51,637 bases of DNA from Flavobacteriales bacterium (GCA_002401955.1 NVUQ01000019.1:1-51637), one strand, 5' to 3'. Shown: positions 22,189 through 32,220, counted from the stretch's first letter. Numbers and translations: made by a program. Notes: generated by a model from the letters alone, not told the origin.

Positions 22189-25086
22189 ATGGTTGCAAAG
22201 AAGAGTGTTTTAGTATTATTGTTAACAATAGTCATTGTTAATTCTGCTTTTTCTCAAGAAAAACTTTCAGGTAAAAAAGAGAAACAATTACTCGAAAAAG
22301 CAGAGTATTATTATGATGATGAGGATAGTAAAAACATTCCTAAAGCCTTAAAATTATTTGAGAAATTAGCGAATAATAAACCAACAGACCCTTATTATAG
22401 ATTAATGACAGGGATTTGTTATTCTTATTTTAAATATAGGAAACAAGAAGCATTAGAAACATTGTTAAAAGTTAAAGAAGTAAATACAAATTTTAATGAA
22501 GTTAATTTTTATTTAGGAAGGGCCTATGCAGTTAACAATCGATTTGAAGAAGCAATTTCATCATACCAAGATTATATGGCAGGAGAAGATGTTTCGGAGG
22601 AGCGAAAGGCAGAAGCAAGGCAAAATATTATATACTGCCAAAATGCAAAAGTTTACTTACAAGATAGCTTACAAGTAGAAATTAAGAATATTGGTTTTCC
22701 TATTAATACCGAACATTCAGAATATGTTCCTGTAATTACTCCAGATGAATCGATGATGATTTTTACCTATAGAGGGGAGAGAAGTAAAGGAGGGTTGTTG
22801 GGGCCTACAGGAAAGCCAGATCCAGATGGGTATTATTATGAAGATATAATGGTTTCCTATAAACTTGGTGATGAATGGTTGGAGCCAGAAAGTATTGCAG
22901 ATAATATTAATACTGTAGGACATGATGCGAGTATTGCTTTATCGGTAGATGGTCATATGTTATTTGTGTATAAGCAAACCAAAGCGGATAATGGAGATAT
23001 CTATTTTAGTAATTTGATTGGTGAAGAATGGAGTAAGCCAGAAAAACTAAAAGGAGAAATTAATACATCAGAATGGGAAGGTAGTGCTACTTTGGCAAGT
23101 GATGGTCAAACAATTTATTTTTCTAGTGAGCGAGAAGGTGGTTTTGGAGGGAGAGATTTATATTCTTCTGTTTTACAACCAGATAATTCTTGGGGAGAAA
23201 TTAAAAATTTAGGACCTGTAATAAATACTCGATTTGATGATGATGCCCCATTTATTCATCCTGATAGGAAAACGATGTATTTTAGTTCTAAAGGACATAA
23301 TAGTATGGGTGGGTATGATATCTTTTATACTTATTTATCGGAAGATGGTTGGGATGAACCAGAAAATGTAAAATATCCTGTAAATACAATTGATGATGAC
23401 AGATATTATGTGTTGTCTGCCGATGCAAAAACAGGTTATTATTCAACATCAGGGAGAAGTGAGTTGGGTACTCATGATATCTATACAGTAAGTCCGGGTC
23501 ATTTTGGTAAACGACCAATTTTAGCACTAATAGTTGGTGTTACTCAAGCGGATGGAAGCCCTCAAGAAGCTGATATTACGGTAACAAATGATAAAACTGG
23601 AGAGTTAGAAGGTAGGTTTAAGTCAAACTCTTCAAGTGGAAAGTATATGCTAGCATTAACCCCAGGTAATAAGTATAAAATTGCTATTGAGGTTGAAGGT
23701 TATGAAACCAAGATAGATTATATAGATATAGAGTCTTTAGCAACCTATGTTGAGGTTGAACATGATTTTAATTTGTATTCTAAAGACAACTTAGTTGGAA
23801 TTTCGGATGATTTAGATCCCCTTCAAGGGAAAATTGATAACCAGATAGAAAAGTATAAAAAAGAAAATACGAAAAAAGGTTATGAAGAGATGATTCATTC
23901 TAAAATTATAAATGAGCGAGGAGAAGAAAAGATAGCGGGAGTTCAGTATTTTTTAGATGCTGATTGTATTGATTCAAATAATACTGATGCCGATATTTTA
24001 GCTAAAATTAATACTATTAGTTATCCAGATGGAACAACTAAAAGTATAATAGGACCCTATGAAACTTTGTTGGCTTCAGAAATTGCAAAAGAAAAATTAG
24101 TTGCAAAGAGTGATAATTGTAAACATTTAGAAGTTAAGGTTAATGATAATGGAGTGGAAAAATCGTTTCAACAATTTTATGCCGCTGAATACACTAAATC
24201 AGATTTTTCAGATAAAAATATTCATGATGAATTAACCCACCCAGATACTACACAAGTTGTAGATTCTTCTGATAAAGCAATTGATTTAACAGATATTAAA
24301 GACCTTGACTTTGCTGATGATAAGTTTGCAGATGCTGCAAATAAAACAATAACAGGTTTAACGTTTAAGGTAGAAGTTGGTGCGGTAAAAGATCCTAGTG
24401 ATTTTAAATTACAGTATTTAGATAAGTACGGAAAAATAACTGCTAAAACTTATCCTGATGGAATGACACGTTATACATTTGGACCCTTTAAAACACTTAA
24501 AGAGGCTGAAGCTTTTAAACAGATGTTAAAAGAAAAAGAGGCAGATCAAAAAGATGCTTTTATAACAGTATTTGTTTTTGGTCAAGATAAAAAGGTGGCT
24601 GATATTGAAGATAAACAACGTGAAGAATTAGGAATACCTTTAAAAGAACCTGTAATAGAAGAAGTTGTAGTGGTTGAAGAAGTGTTGAAAGGACCTTGTG
24701 GTACAATTGGGGTTATAGATTTTTCTTGGTTTGTAGGAAAAGATTTAAATGATAAAACAGTTTATAATAAATTAATTGCTAAAGGAGGTAATTCTTGTGC
24801 CGAAGGATTGGAGTTTAAAATTCAGATTGCTGCGTATCGTTTTCCTAAAAACTATAAGTGGGTTCATCTTAAACAATATGGAGAGCCTTTAGTGTTAGAT
24901 TATCCTGATGGAATTACAAGATTTACACAAGGTACTTATGTTACTCTTGCTGATGCGGAGGTGCTAAGGCAAAAAATAATTAAGTCAGGACAAAAAGATG
25001 CTTGGATAACACCATTTTATAATGGTAAAAGAATGCTCTTAGAAGAGTTAATTAAGGCTAACTTTTATGGTAAGAGTGTGAACTAG
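22189..25086 (+). CDS. Exported TPR / PD40-propeller protein with C-terminal SPOR-like repeats
   Basis: The ATG at 22189 gives a clean signal peptide (MVAKKSVLVLLLTIVIVNSAFS); an in-frame ATG at 22120 lies inside the GTTAATAAC cluster. The product is about 965 residues. Residues about 20-150 are TPR-like (ALKLFEKLANNKPTDPYYRL, AISSYQDYM). A PD40/WD40-like propeller follows (TPDESMMIFTYRGERS, GGYDIFYTYLSEDG). A carboxypeptidase-regulatory-like beta domain comes next, and then three SPOR-like units, each with a YPDG(M/I/T)T motif. Unlike PorE-type relatives it has no OmpA domain. It is probably periplasmic and peptidoglycan-associated, possibly linked to gliding or T9SS. Confidence 0.82.
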   Translation: MVAKKSVLVLLLTIVIVNSAFSQEKLSGKKEKQLLEKAEYYYDDEDSKNIPKALKLFEKLANNKPTDPYYRLMTGICYSYFKYRKQEALETLLKVKEVNTNFNEVNFYLGRAYAVNNRFEEAISSYQDYMAGEDVSEERKAEARQNIIYCQNAKVYLQDSLQVEIKNIGFPINTEHSEYVPVITPDESMMIFTYRGERSKGGLLGPTGKPDPDGYYYEDIMVSYKLGDEWLEPESIADNINTVGHDASIALSVDGHMLFVYKQTKADNGDIYFSNLIGEEWSKPEKLKGEINTSEWEGSATLASDGQTIYFSSEREGGFGGRDLYSSVLQPDNSWGEIKNLGPVINTRFDDDAPFIHPDRKTMYFSSKGHNSMGGYDIFYTYLSEDGWDEPENVKYPVNTIDDDRYYVLSADAKTGYYSTSGRSELGTHDIYTVSPGHFGKRPILALIVGVTQADGSPQEADITVTNDKTGELEGRFKSNSSSGKYMLALTPGNKYKIAIEVEGYETKIDYIDIESLATYVEVEHDFNLYSKDNLVGISDDLDPLQGKIDNQIEKYKKENTKKGYEEMIHSKIINERGEEKIAGVQYFLDADCIDSNNTDADILAKINTISYPDGTTKSIIGPYETLLASEIAKEKLVAKSDNCKHLEVKVNDNGVEKSFQQFYAAEYTKSDFSDKNIHDELTHPDTTQVVDSSDKAIDLTDIKDLDFADDKFADAANKTITGLTFKVEVGAVKDPSDFKLQYLDKYGKITAKTYPDGMTRYTFGPFKTLKEAEAFKQMLKEKEADQKDAFITVFVFGQDKKVADIEDKQREELGIPLKEPVIEEVVVVEEVLKGPCGTIGVIDFSWFVGKDLNDKTVYNKLIAKGGNSCAEGLEFKIQIAAYRFPKNYKWVHLKQYGEPLVLDYPDGITRFTQGTYVTLADAEVLRQKIIKSGQKDAWITPFYNGKRMLLEELIKANFYGKSVN

Positions 25087-25116
25087 AAAAGGGTCGCCTT
25101 CGGGCGGCCTTTTTTG
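25087..25116 (+). terminator. Rho-independent terminator
   Basis: Just after the PD40 gene stop, GGTCGCC-TTCG-GGCGGCC forms a strong GC stem with a UUCG tetraloop, followed by six T. A-rich bases on the 5' side extend the stem. Confidence 0.92.
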
Positions 25117-25146
25117 TTTTATGAATATCTAATAATTGAAACATTT

Positions 25147-25177
25147 TTTCTTTTCGGTATAAAATTTGATAAATTTG
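25147..25177 (+). promoter_or_regulatory. Putative promoter of the OmpA-like gene
   Basis: TAAATTTG at 25170-25177 matches the Bacteroidota -7 consensus. A weak TTTC lies 19 bp upstream at 25147-25150. The start codon at 25194 would be preceded by a leader of about 10 bases. Confidence 0.5.
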
Positions 25178-25193
25178 CTGTTAAAATAATATT

Positions 25194-26408
25194 ATGAAAA
25201 ATACATTGCTAATTATTGCGTCCTTATTTACAGCCGTTGGAATTGCCCAAACTAATTTGGTTCCAAATTCAACTTTTGAGAAAATTGAAAAAAAAATAAA
25301 GCAAAAGGGCGAGATAAGCGTAGCTACACCATGGGTTTCTCCAACGCTTGCTTTGGCAGATTTGTATGTAGAAAAAACAAAGAATTATAATATTTCAATA
25401 CCAGAAAATTCCTACGGAGAAGAAAAACCAATGAAAGGAACAGGCTATGCAGGTATTCTGGCGTATAGTTATAAGAATAAGTCTCCGAGAAGTTATTTGC
25501 AAGTTCAGTTAACTGAGAAATTGGAGGCAGGAAAGGAGTATTGTGTTCAATATCATGTGAGTTTAGCTGATTTATCTAAATATGCATGTAATCATTTGGC
25601 GGTAGCAATTACAGATAAGGCGGTAACAGCTAATAACTCTGACGTGTTAAAGGTTGAATCTTTTATCGAAAGTAGAAAGTTGAAAATATATGAGACTCAA
25701 TTTTATTGGACTCCAATATGTGGAAAGTATATGGCAAAAGGAGGTGAAGAGTATCTTACTATAGGGAATTTTACGGATGATGCTGAATTGGAATATAAGA
25801 AAGTAAAAAGACCAAGAGGATTCACAAAACCACAAAGCAATGATGCTTATTATTATGTGGATAATGTTTCTGTAATTGCGTTAGAAGATGTAAAAAAATG
25901 TGATTGTGATGTAATTCCTGGTATGGAAAACGTAAAGACAATAAGGAAAGACTTTAGTAGTGATAAGAGTGTGAATACAACCACAGTAAAAATAATTAAT
26001 ACTGATGGCTCTACTAGTGCTGATGAGAAATCAGCACCTGCTTCTGCTCAAGCAGCTGGCTCTACTAAGGCAGCTGTTAGCACTAACGGTAAAGTTGATG
26101 GGATGAAAATAGCTTTTGCTGCAAAAACATTTTCGGTAGAAAAATCTATTCATAAATTAGATCAGATTGTGGCTTTTATGAAAAAGAATGCTGACGCTAA
26201 GCTTAGTGTTTCAGGGTATATAGATGAATCAGAAAAAGATGTAGATAAGCTTGCCGGGAGAAGAGTTGGTGCTGTTTATAAGTATTTAATTTCAAAAGGA
26301 ATTACTAAGGAGCGGATTAAAAGAAGTATAGAAGGGGCAGATTCGCCAATTGATAAAAAAGATATTACTAAGAACATGAGGGTTGAAATATCAGTACTTT
26401 CAGAATAA
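25194..26408 (+). CDS. OmpA-family peptidoglycan-binding protein
   Basis: This 404-residue exported protein has a signal peptide (MKNTLLIIASLFTAVGIAQ). Residues about 20-225 are a beta-rich, carbohydrate-binding-like domain (NLVPNSTFE, GYAGILAYSY, NDAYYYVDNVSVI). A Ser/Ala-rich linker follows (SADEKSAPASAQAAGS). The last 110 residues are an OmpA C-terminal domain (ALA/KLDQIVAFMKKN, LSVSGYIDESE, AGRRVGAVYKYLISKGI). The usual NRRVE is NMRVE here. It probably tethers the outer membrane to peptidoglycan. It is flanked by its own promoter and terminator, so it is monocistronic. Confidence 0.87.
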   Translation: MKNTLLIIASLFTAVGIAQTNLVPNSTFEKIEKKIKQKGEISVATPWVSPTLALADLYVEKTKNYNISIPENSYGEEKPMKGTGYAGILAYSYKNKSPRSYLQVQLTEKLEAGKEYCVQYHVSLADLSKYACNHLAVAITDKAVTANNSDVLKVESFIESRKLKIYETQFYWTPICGKYMAKGGEEYLTIGNFTDDAELEYKKVKRPRGFTKPQSNDAYYYVDNVSVIALEDVKKCDCDVIPGMENVKTIRKDFSSDKSVNTTTVKIINTDGSTSADEKSAPASAQAAGSTKAAVSTNGKVDGMKIAFAAKTFSVEKSIHKLDQIVAFMKKNADAKLSVSGYIDESEKDVDKLAGRRVGAVYKYLISKGITKERIKRSIEGADSPIDKKDITKNMRVEISVLSE

Positions 26409-26426
26409 TAGAAAGTTAGAAAATTT

Positions 26427-26466
26427 AAAAATCTCGAAAAAGATGATTCTTTTTCGGGATTTTTTG
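26427..26466 (+). terminator. Rho-independent terminator
   Basis: ATCTCGAAAAAG and CTTTTTCGGGAT pair around a short ATGATT loop with a G-T pair, followed by a T run. It lies 18 bp after the OmpA-like gene stop. Confidence 0.88.
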
Positions 26467-26542
26467 TTTTACAATAATATTTTAATCAAATTTTAGTTTA
26501 AAACTAATATTTAGGGGTTGTTGATAAAAAATAACACTTTTT

Positions 26543-26574
26543 TTTGATTTTACCCCCTATTAAAAATACATTTG
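26543..26574 (+). promoter_or_regulatory. Putative promoter of glnN
   Basis: TTTG at 26543-26546 and TACATTTG at 26567-26574 are separated by 20 bp. They match the Bacteroidota -33/-7 consensus (TTTG, 19 bp, TAnnTTTG) well. The start codon at 26612 lies about 30 bases past the expected transcription start. Confidence 0.65.
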
Positions 26575-26611
26575 TACTGTATTATTGATAATAACCCTAA
26601 AAAATAAAAAA

Positions 26612-28798
26612 ATGTCAACATTTAGATTTAAAGCATTAGAAGATGTTCTTGAAAGAAAGCCAAAACATGTGGAATTTCCATCGGATAGAGCTTCTAATTA
26701 TTATGCAACAAATGTATTTACAGAAGAGGTAATGCGAGAGTATTTACCGAGTGAGGCATATAAAAGTGTTATGAGTTCGATTAATAAAGGAACTCGATTG
26801 GATAGAGAGATGGCGAATCAAGTAGCCTCATCTATGAAGGATTGGGCATTAACAAAAGGAGCTTCGCATTATACACATTGGTTCCAACCATTAACTGGAG
26901 CTACAGCAGAAAAGCACGATTCTTTTTTTAGTCCTATTAGTGGAGGTAGAGCGATTGAGAAATTTGAAGGAGATAATTTGGTGCAACAAGAACCAGATGC
27001 ATCTAGTTTTCCTAATGGAGGAATTAGAAATACCTTTGAGGCAAGAGGGTATACAGCCTGGGATCCCACATCGCCAGCCTTTGTTATTGGTAAAACACTT
27101 TGTATTCCAACAGTATTTATTGCCTATACAGGTGAGGCCTTGGATTTTAAAATTCCGTTATTAAAAGCTTTACATGCTGTAGATAAAGCGGCAGTAGATG
27201 TTTGTCAATATTTTGATAAAAATGTAAATAAAGTAAGTGCAAGTTTAGGTTGGGAGCAAGAGTATTTTTTAATTGATAAAGCATTGTATAATGCTCGTCC
27301 AGACATTATGATGACAGGTAGAGCCTTGGTTGGGCATAATCCTGCAAAAGGACAACAATTAGATGATCATTATTTTGGATCTATTCCTAGTAGAGCTGAA
27401 GCTTTTATGAGAGAGTATGAAATTGAGGCATTGAAATTAGGTATACCTGTTACTACTAGGCATAATGAAGTTGCTCCGAATCAATTTGAATGTGCTCCAA
27501 TGTTTGAAGAAACAAATTTGGCGAATGATCACAATTTGTTGCTGATGGATATAATGGAGAAAATTGCTCGAAAACACGATTTTAGAGTTCTATTGCACGA
27601 AAAACCTTTTGGAAGTTTAAATGGTTCAGGGAAACATAATAACTGGTCATTATCAACTAATACAGGAGTAAATTTATTAGCTCCAGGAAAAAACCCAAAA
27701 ACAAACCTCAGATTTTTAACGTTTTTAGTAAATACAGTTAAAGCCATTTATGATAATGCAGATATTTTAAGAGCAAGCATTGCTTCTGCAGGAAATGATC
27801 ATAGATTGGGTGCAAATGAAGCGCCCCCAGCAATTATATCTGTTTTTCTTGGTTCACAAATAACAGAAATGTTAGATAAACTAGAGAAAAATGTGAAAGC
27901 AGGAAAAATGACACCTGAAGATAAAACAGAGTTGAAATTAAGTATTGGTAAGATTCCGCAAATTATGTTAGATAATACTGATAGAAATAGAACTTCACCT
28001 TTCGCTTTTACAGGGAATAAATTTGAGTTCAGAGCTGTTGGTTCAACTGCAAATTGTGCACATTCTATGACTGCTTTAAATGTAATTGTAGCAAAACAAT
28101 TAAAAGAATTTAAAAAGTCTGTTGATGGGAGAATTGATAAAGGAATGAAAAAAGATGAAGCAATTTTAAAAGAGCTTCAAAAATTGATAAAAGAATCTAA
28201 AGATATTCGTTTTGAAGGAAATGGCTATGGTGATGAGTGGGTAAAAGAAGCGAAGCGAAGAGGTTTGTCTAATTTAAAGGATACACCAAGTGCTTTAAAA
28301 GTGATGGTGAAGAAAGAGACGAAAAAATTGTTTAACGATATGGGAGTATTGTCTCACGTTGAGCTTGAGGCTCGTTATGAGATTGAATTAGAAAACTACA
28401 TTTTAAAGTTACAAATAGAATCTAGAACTCTAGGAGATATTGCACAAAATCATATTATCCCTACAGCAATAAAATATCAAAATGTATTGATTGAAAATGT
28501 GAAAGGAATGAAGGATATTTTTGGAAAAGATGCTGCTAAATTAGCAGCAACTCAACTTCAAATTTTAAAGGATATTTCTGTGCATTTAAACGGAATAAAA
28601 GAAAAATCTGAAGCTATGCTTTCCGAACGGAAAAAGGCAAATAAAATTGATGATTCTGAAAAGAAAGCTGCAGCATATTGTAATGAAGTAAAGCCATATT
28701 TTGAGGAGGTAAAATATCATTCGGATAAATTAGAGATATTAATAGATGATGAGTTGTGGCCATTGCCTAAATTGAGGGAATTATTGTTTACTAGGTAG
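26612..28798 (+). CDS. glnN: Type III glutamine synthetase
   Basis: This 728-residue enzyme makes glutamine from glutamate and ammonia with ATP. The ATG at 26612 (MSTFRFKALEDVL) matches the usual N-terminus; an upstream in-frame start adds nine atypical residues. Signatures of GSIII are present: FFSPISGGRAIEKFEGDNLV, the metal/glutamate region LGWEQEYFLID, TRHNEVAPNQFE, the ATP-site region HNNWSLSTNTG, and the catalytic GNDHRLGANEAPPAIIS. The long helical C-terminus (about residues 560-728) is normal for type III. It is monocistronic behind its own promoter. GSIII is the usual form in Bacteroidota. Confidence 0.96.
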   Translation: MSTFRFKALEDVLERKPKHVEFPSDRASNYYATNVFTEEVMREYLPSEAYKSVMSSINKGTRLDREMANQVASSMKDWALTKGASHYTHWFQPLTGATAEKHDSFFSPISGGRAIEKFEGDNLVQQEPDASSFPNGGIRNTFEARGYTAWDPTSPAFVIGKTLCIPTVFIAYTGEALDFKIPLLKALHAVDKAAVDVCQYFDKNVNKVSASLGWEQEYFLIDKALYNARPDIMMTGRALVGHNPAKGQQLDDHYFGSIPSRAEAFMREYEIEALKLGIPVTTRHNEVAPNQFECAPMFEETNLANDHNLLLMDIMEKIARKHDFRVLLHEKPFGSLNGSGKHNNWSLSTNTGVNLLAPGKNPKTNLRFLTFLVNTVKAIYDNADILRASIASAGNDHRLGANEAPPAIISVFLGSQITEMLDKLEKNVKAGKMTPEDKTELKLSIGKIPQIMLDNTDRNRTSPFAFTGNKFEFRAVGSTANCAHSMTALNVIVAKQLKEFKKSVDGRIDKGMKKDEAILKELQKLIKESKDIRFEGNGYGDEWVKEAKRRGLSNLKDTPSALKVMVKKETKKLFNDMGVLSHVELEARYEIELENYILKLQIESRTLGDIAQNHIIPTAIKYQNVLIENVKGMKDIFGKDAAKLAATQLQILKDISVHLNGIKEKSEAMLSERKKANKIDDSEKKAAAYCNEVKPYFEEVKYHSDKLEILIDDELWPLPKLRELLFTR

Positions 28799-28932
28799 TT
28801 TAATCAGTAATAAATGCTCATTTATCCCTTAGGACTATAAGTTAAAAGAATTTTTTTTATCAAACTTACTTTGATTAGTTAAAAAGATGTTTTACTTTAG
28901 CGGCTGTTAAAGGAAAACTAACGTATTTGTAT

Positions 28933-30936
28933 ATGAAAATAATAAGAATTTTAGGCGTATTTGCCCTAGTAGCAGTTTTTGGTTTAACTGTAAATGCTCA
29001 GAAAGACTATAAGTTAGAAGCTGATGTAGCTTTTAGTGGATTTAAGTATTATAAGGCAATTGAAATGTATAAGAAAGCCTATACAAAGGAGTCTAAAAAA
29101 GAAGTGAAGTCTGAAATTCTTTTCCAAATAGCTGAGTGTTATCGGGGTAAAAATGACGGAACACAAGCAGCTGTTTGGTATAATAAAGCGATTAAATCGA
29201 AGTATGAAGATCCTATTGCAATATATTACGTTGCGGATATCTACAAAGCACAAGGTAAATATGAGGAGGCTATAGTTCACTATAATAAGTTTAAAGCTGC
29301 TAAACCTGGCGATAAAAGAGCTGAAGACGGTGTAAAATCTTGTGAGATGGCTAAAAAATGGTTAGAAGAACCATCTAGAACGATTGTAAATCCTATGCCT
29401 TTACTAAATTCAGAGGATTATGATTTCTCTCCTGTTTTTGCAGATAAAAAGAATGTTGAGCTTTATTTTACATCAACCAGACAAGGTTCTGCAGGTTCGG
29501 AAGTTTCTGATATTACAGGAATGAACTTCTCAGATATTTATAAGACTAAGAGAGATAAAAAAGGAAAGTGGAGTGAGCCAGCTGTTTTAAATGAAGCAGT
29601 CAATTCACCTGCAAGTGAAGGGTCTTCTTGTTTAAATAAGAAAAGAAATACGATGTATTTTACACGATGTGGTGTTGAAGACAAAGGTGTGATGGGATGT
29701 GGTCTGATGTGGGCAAAAAGAGCAGGTCAAAAATGGGGAGAACCAGAATATATAGAAATAACAGAAGATACTTTTACAGTTGGTCATCCAGCTATTTCTC
29801 CTGATGATAAAGTATTAGTATTTGCATCTAATATGCCAGGTGGACAGGGAGGAAAGGATTTATGGTATATCACTTATAATAAAAAAGCGAAGACTTGGTC
29901 TCAAGCAACCAATTTAGGTTCTGAGATTAATACAGCAGGAGATGAGATGTTTCCTTACATTAGAGAAAATGGTGAATTGTATTTCTCTTCAACTGGTCAT
30001 CTAGGGATGGGTGGTTTAGATATCTTTAAGGCTGCAAGTACTGGAGCTAATCAATGGAGTGGAGTAGAAAATTTACAAGTACCAATGAACTCTGCAGCTC
30101 ATGATTTTGGGATCGTGTTTGAAGGAGATAAAGAAAGAGGATTTTTTACTACGGCTAGAGAAGGTGGTAAAGGTGGAGATGATATCTGGGAGTTTTATTT
30201 GCCTCCAATGTTATTTGCTTTAGAAGGTGTTGTAAAAGATGTTGAAACTGGAAATGTTTTAGCAAATGCAAAAGTTAAATTAATAGGTACAGATGGTAGC
30301 TCTGCAGAAACAACAACAGATGAAAACGGAAGCTTCTTTTTTGTAGAGAACGGACCAGATAGATACATTAACCCAGCAACCTCATATTCTTTAATAGTTG
30401 AAAAGGATAAGTATTTAGTAGCTAAAGGAAAAGAAACTACTGTTGGATTAGAAGGGTCTAAAAAATTCTTTCACGACTATGCCCTACAACCTTATGAAGA
30501 TGTTGTAATTAAGTTACCACTTATTGAATATGAAACTGCTAAATGGAATTTACAAGATCAATATAAAGATTCTTTAAATTCTTTGTATAATGTTATGACG
30601 GAGAACCCAACGCTTGTTATTCAATTGCGTTCTCATACCGATCATAGAGGTTCTACTAAAGCTAATCAGAGATTAGCTCAAAAAAGAGCTCAATCTTGTG
30701 TGGATTACTTAGTAAAAGAAAAAGGAATTCATCCAGATAGAATTAAAGCAAAAGGAATGGGTGAAAGTGAACCAATTAAAGGAATGGGCGGGGTTATATT
30801 AACAGAGAAGTTCATTAAGACGTTAAAAACAAAAGAAGAACAAGATGCTGCATTACAACGTAACAGACGTACCGACTTTAAAGTAGTTGGTAGTGATTTT
30901 GTGCCGCCAGCTGTTGCTCCAGAAGGAACAAAATAG
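28933..30936 (+). CDS. PorE-like TPR / PD40 / CRD / OmpA envelope protein
   Basis: This protein is about 667 residues; the ATG at 28933 starts a clear signal peptide (MKIIRILGVFALVAVFGLTVNA). Domain order is TPR (residues about 20-140), PD40 propeller (about 150-420; HPAISPDDKVLVFASNMPGG, GELYFSSTGHLGMGGLDIF), a carboxypeptidase-regulatory-like beta-sandwich (about 425-520), and an OmpA C-terminal domain (LRSHTDHRGSTKANQRLAQKRAQ, DRIKAKGMGES, NRRTDFKV). This is the layout of T9SS component PorE and its gliding-associated paralogues. It probably anchors outer-membrane machinery to peptidoglycan. Which paralogue it is cannot be decided here. Confidence 0.88.
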   Translation: MKIIRILGVFALVAVFGLTVNAQKDYKLEADVAFSGFKYYKAIEMYKKAYTKESKKEVKSEILFQIAECYRGKNDGTQAAVWYNKAIKSKYEDPIAIYYVADIYKAQGKYEEAIVHYNKFKAAKPGDKRAEDGVKSCEMAKKWLEEPSRTIVNPMPLLNSEDYDFSPVFADKKNVELYFTSTRQGSAGSEVSDITGMNFSDIYKTKRDKKGKWSEPAVLNEAVNSPASEGSSCLNKKRNTMYFTRCGVEDKGVMGCGLMWAKRAGQKWGEPEYIEITEDTFTVGHPAISPDDKVLVFASNMPGGQGGKDLWYITYNKKAKTWSQATNLGSEINTAGDEMFPYIRENGELYFSSTGHLGMGGLDIFKAASTGANQWSGVENLQVPMNSAAHDFGIVFEGDKERGFFTTAREGGKGGDDIWEFYLPPMLFALEGVVKDVETGNVLANAKVKLIGTDGSSAETTTDENGSFFFVENGPDRYINPATSYSLIVEKDKYLVAKGKETTVGLEGSKKFFHDYALQPYEDVVIKLPLIEYETAKWNLQDQYKDSLNSLYNVMTENPTLVIQLRSHTDHRGSTKANQRLAQKRAQSCVDYLVKEKGIHPDRIKAKGMGESEPIKGMGGVILTEKFIKTLKTKEEQDAALQRNRRTDFKVVGSDFVPPAVAPEGTK

Positions 30937-30956
30937 CTTATTAACATATTTGAAAA

Positions 30957-30985
30957 ACATCCTGATAACTTTCAGGATGTTTTTT
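30957..30985 (+). terminator. Rho-independent terminator
   Basis: AACATCCTGA and TCAGGATGTT form a 10-bp stem around a short loop, followed by a T run. It lies 20 bp after the PorE-like gene stop. Confidence 0.92.
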
Positions 30986-31017
30986 TTATATCTATATGTC
31001 AACAACAATTAGAGTAT

Positions 31018-31025
31018 TAAATTTG
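31018..31025 (+). promoter_or_regulatory. Putative -7 promoter box of purM
   Basis: TAAATTTG matches TAnnTTTG, and the start codon lies 17 bp downstream at 31043. No convincing -33 TTG element was found at the right distance. Confidence 0.45.
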
Positions 31026-31042
31026 TAAAAACTTAAAGAGGA

Positions 31043-32215
31043 ATGGATAAATCTGAAAGGTATATGCAAAGAGGTGTCTCAGCTTCTAAAGAGGATGTAC
31101 ATAATGCCATAAAAAATATTGACAAAGGCTTGTTTCCGAAAGCTTTTTGTAAAATTGTTCCTGATCATTTAACTGGAGATGAAAACTATTGTGTGATTAT
31201 GCACGCAGATGGTGCAGGAACAAAATCATCATTGGCTTATGCTTATTGGAAAGAGACAGGAGATATTTCTGTTTGGAAAGGAATTGCACAAGATGCATTA
31301 ATCATGAATATTGATGATTTATTATGTGTAGGAGCTGTGGATAATATTTTATTGTCTTCAACAATAGGAAGAAATAAGAACTTGATTCCAGGAGAAGTTT
31401 TGGCTGTATTAATAAATGGTACAGAAGAATTATTAGAAGATTTAAGAAGTCAAGGAATAGGGATTTACTCAACAGGAGGAGAGACTGCTGATGTTGGTGA
31501 TTTAGTACGAACAATTATTGTAGATTCCACAGTTACTTGTCGCATGAAACGATCAGATGTAATAGATAATGCTAATATTAGTGTAGGAGATGTTATTGTT
31601 GGGTTAGAATCTTTTGGACAAGCCTCTTATGAGACAGAATATAATGGAGGGATGGGAAGTAATGGATTAACTTCGGCAAGGCATGATGTGTTTAATAAAT
31701 CTGTAGCAGAAAAATATCCACAAACTTTTGATGCTAGCGTACCAAGTGATTTGGTGTATTCTGGCGGTTATAATTTAACTGATAGTGTTGAAGGTTCCGA
31801 ATTAAACGCAGGGAAATTAGTGTTGTCACCAACAAGAACTTATGCACCAATCATCAAAAAAATATTGGATAATCACAGTAGTGATATTCATGGAATGGTT
31901 CACTGTAGTGGAGGAGCTCAAACTAAAATTTTACATTTTGTAGATGATTTACAAATAGTAAAAGATAACATGTTTGATGTGCCACCATTGTTTAAAATGA
32001 TTCATGAACAATCAGGTACAGATTGGAAAGAAATGTACAAAGTGTTTAATATGGGGCATAGAATGGAAATTTATGTCCCTCAAGAAATTGCAGAAGATAT
32101 TATTGCTATTTCAAAATCATTTAATGTTGATGCTAAAATTGTTGGTAGAGTGGAAGCACAAGGAAAGAAGCAATTAACTATTAAAAGTGAATTTGGAGAG
32201 TTTATTTATCAATAA
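31043..32215 (+). CDS. purM: Phosphoribosylformylglycinamidine cyclo-ligase (AIR synthetase)
   Basis: This 390-residue enzyme closes the imidazole ring in purine synthesis, FGAM plus ATP to AIR. AIR-synthase features are visible: a MDKSERYMQRGVSASKEDV opening, HADGAGTKSSLAYAYWKETG in the N-terminal domain, and MNIDDLLCVGA, STGGETADVGD and VGLESFGQASYETEYNGG. The C-terminal half has HCSGGAQTKIL. The Bacteroidota form is longer than the E. coli enzyme (about 345), consistent with this length. It precedes prfA after a repeat-containing gap of 77 bp. Confidence 0.93.
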   Translation: MDKSERYMQRGVSASKEDVHNAIKNIDKGLFPKAFCKIVPDHLTGDENYCVIMHADGAGTKSSLAYAYWKETGDISVWKGIAQDALIMNIDDLLCVGAVDNILLSSTIGRNKNLIPGEVLAVLINGTEELLEDLRSQGIGIYSTGGETADVGDLVRTIIVDSTVTCRMKRSDVIDNANISVGDVIVGLESFGQASYETEYNGGMGSNGLTSARHDVFNKSVAEKYPQTFDASVPSDLVYSGGYNLTDSVEGSELNAGKLVLSPTRTYAPIIKKILDNHSSDIHGMVHCSGGAQTKILHFVDDLQIVKDNMFDVPPLFKMIHEQSGTDWKEMYKVFNMGHRMEIYVPQEIAEDIIAISKSFNVDAKIVGRVEAQGKKQLTIKSEFGEFIYQ

Positions 32216-32220
32216 TTATT

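Noticed and set aside
22717-22923. Antisense open frames within the PD40, OmpA and glnN genes
   Set aside because: They are shadows of strongly conserved coding sequence and lack starts or spacing consistent with genes.
28799-28932. tRNA or other structured RNA genes in intergenic gaps
   Set aside because: No cloverleaf, CCA-adjacent stem or T-loop pattern was found in any gap of the window.
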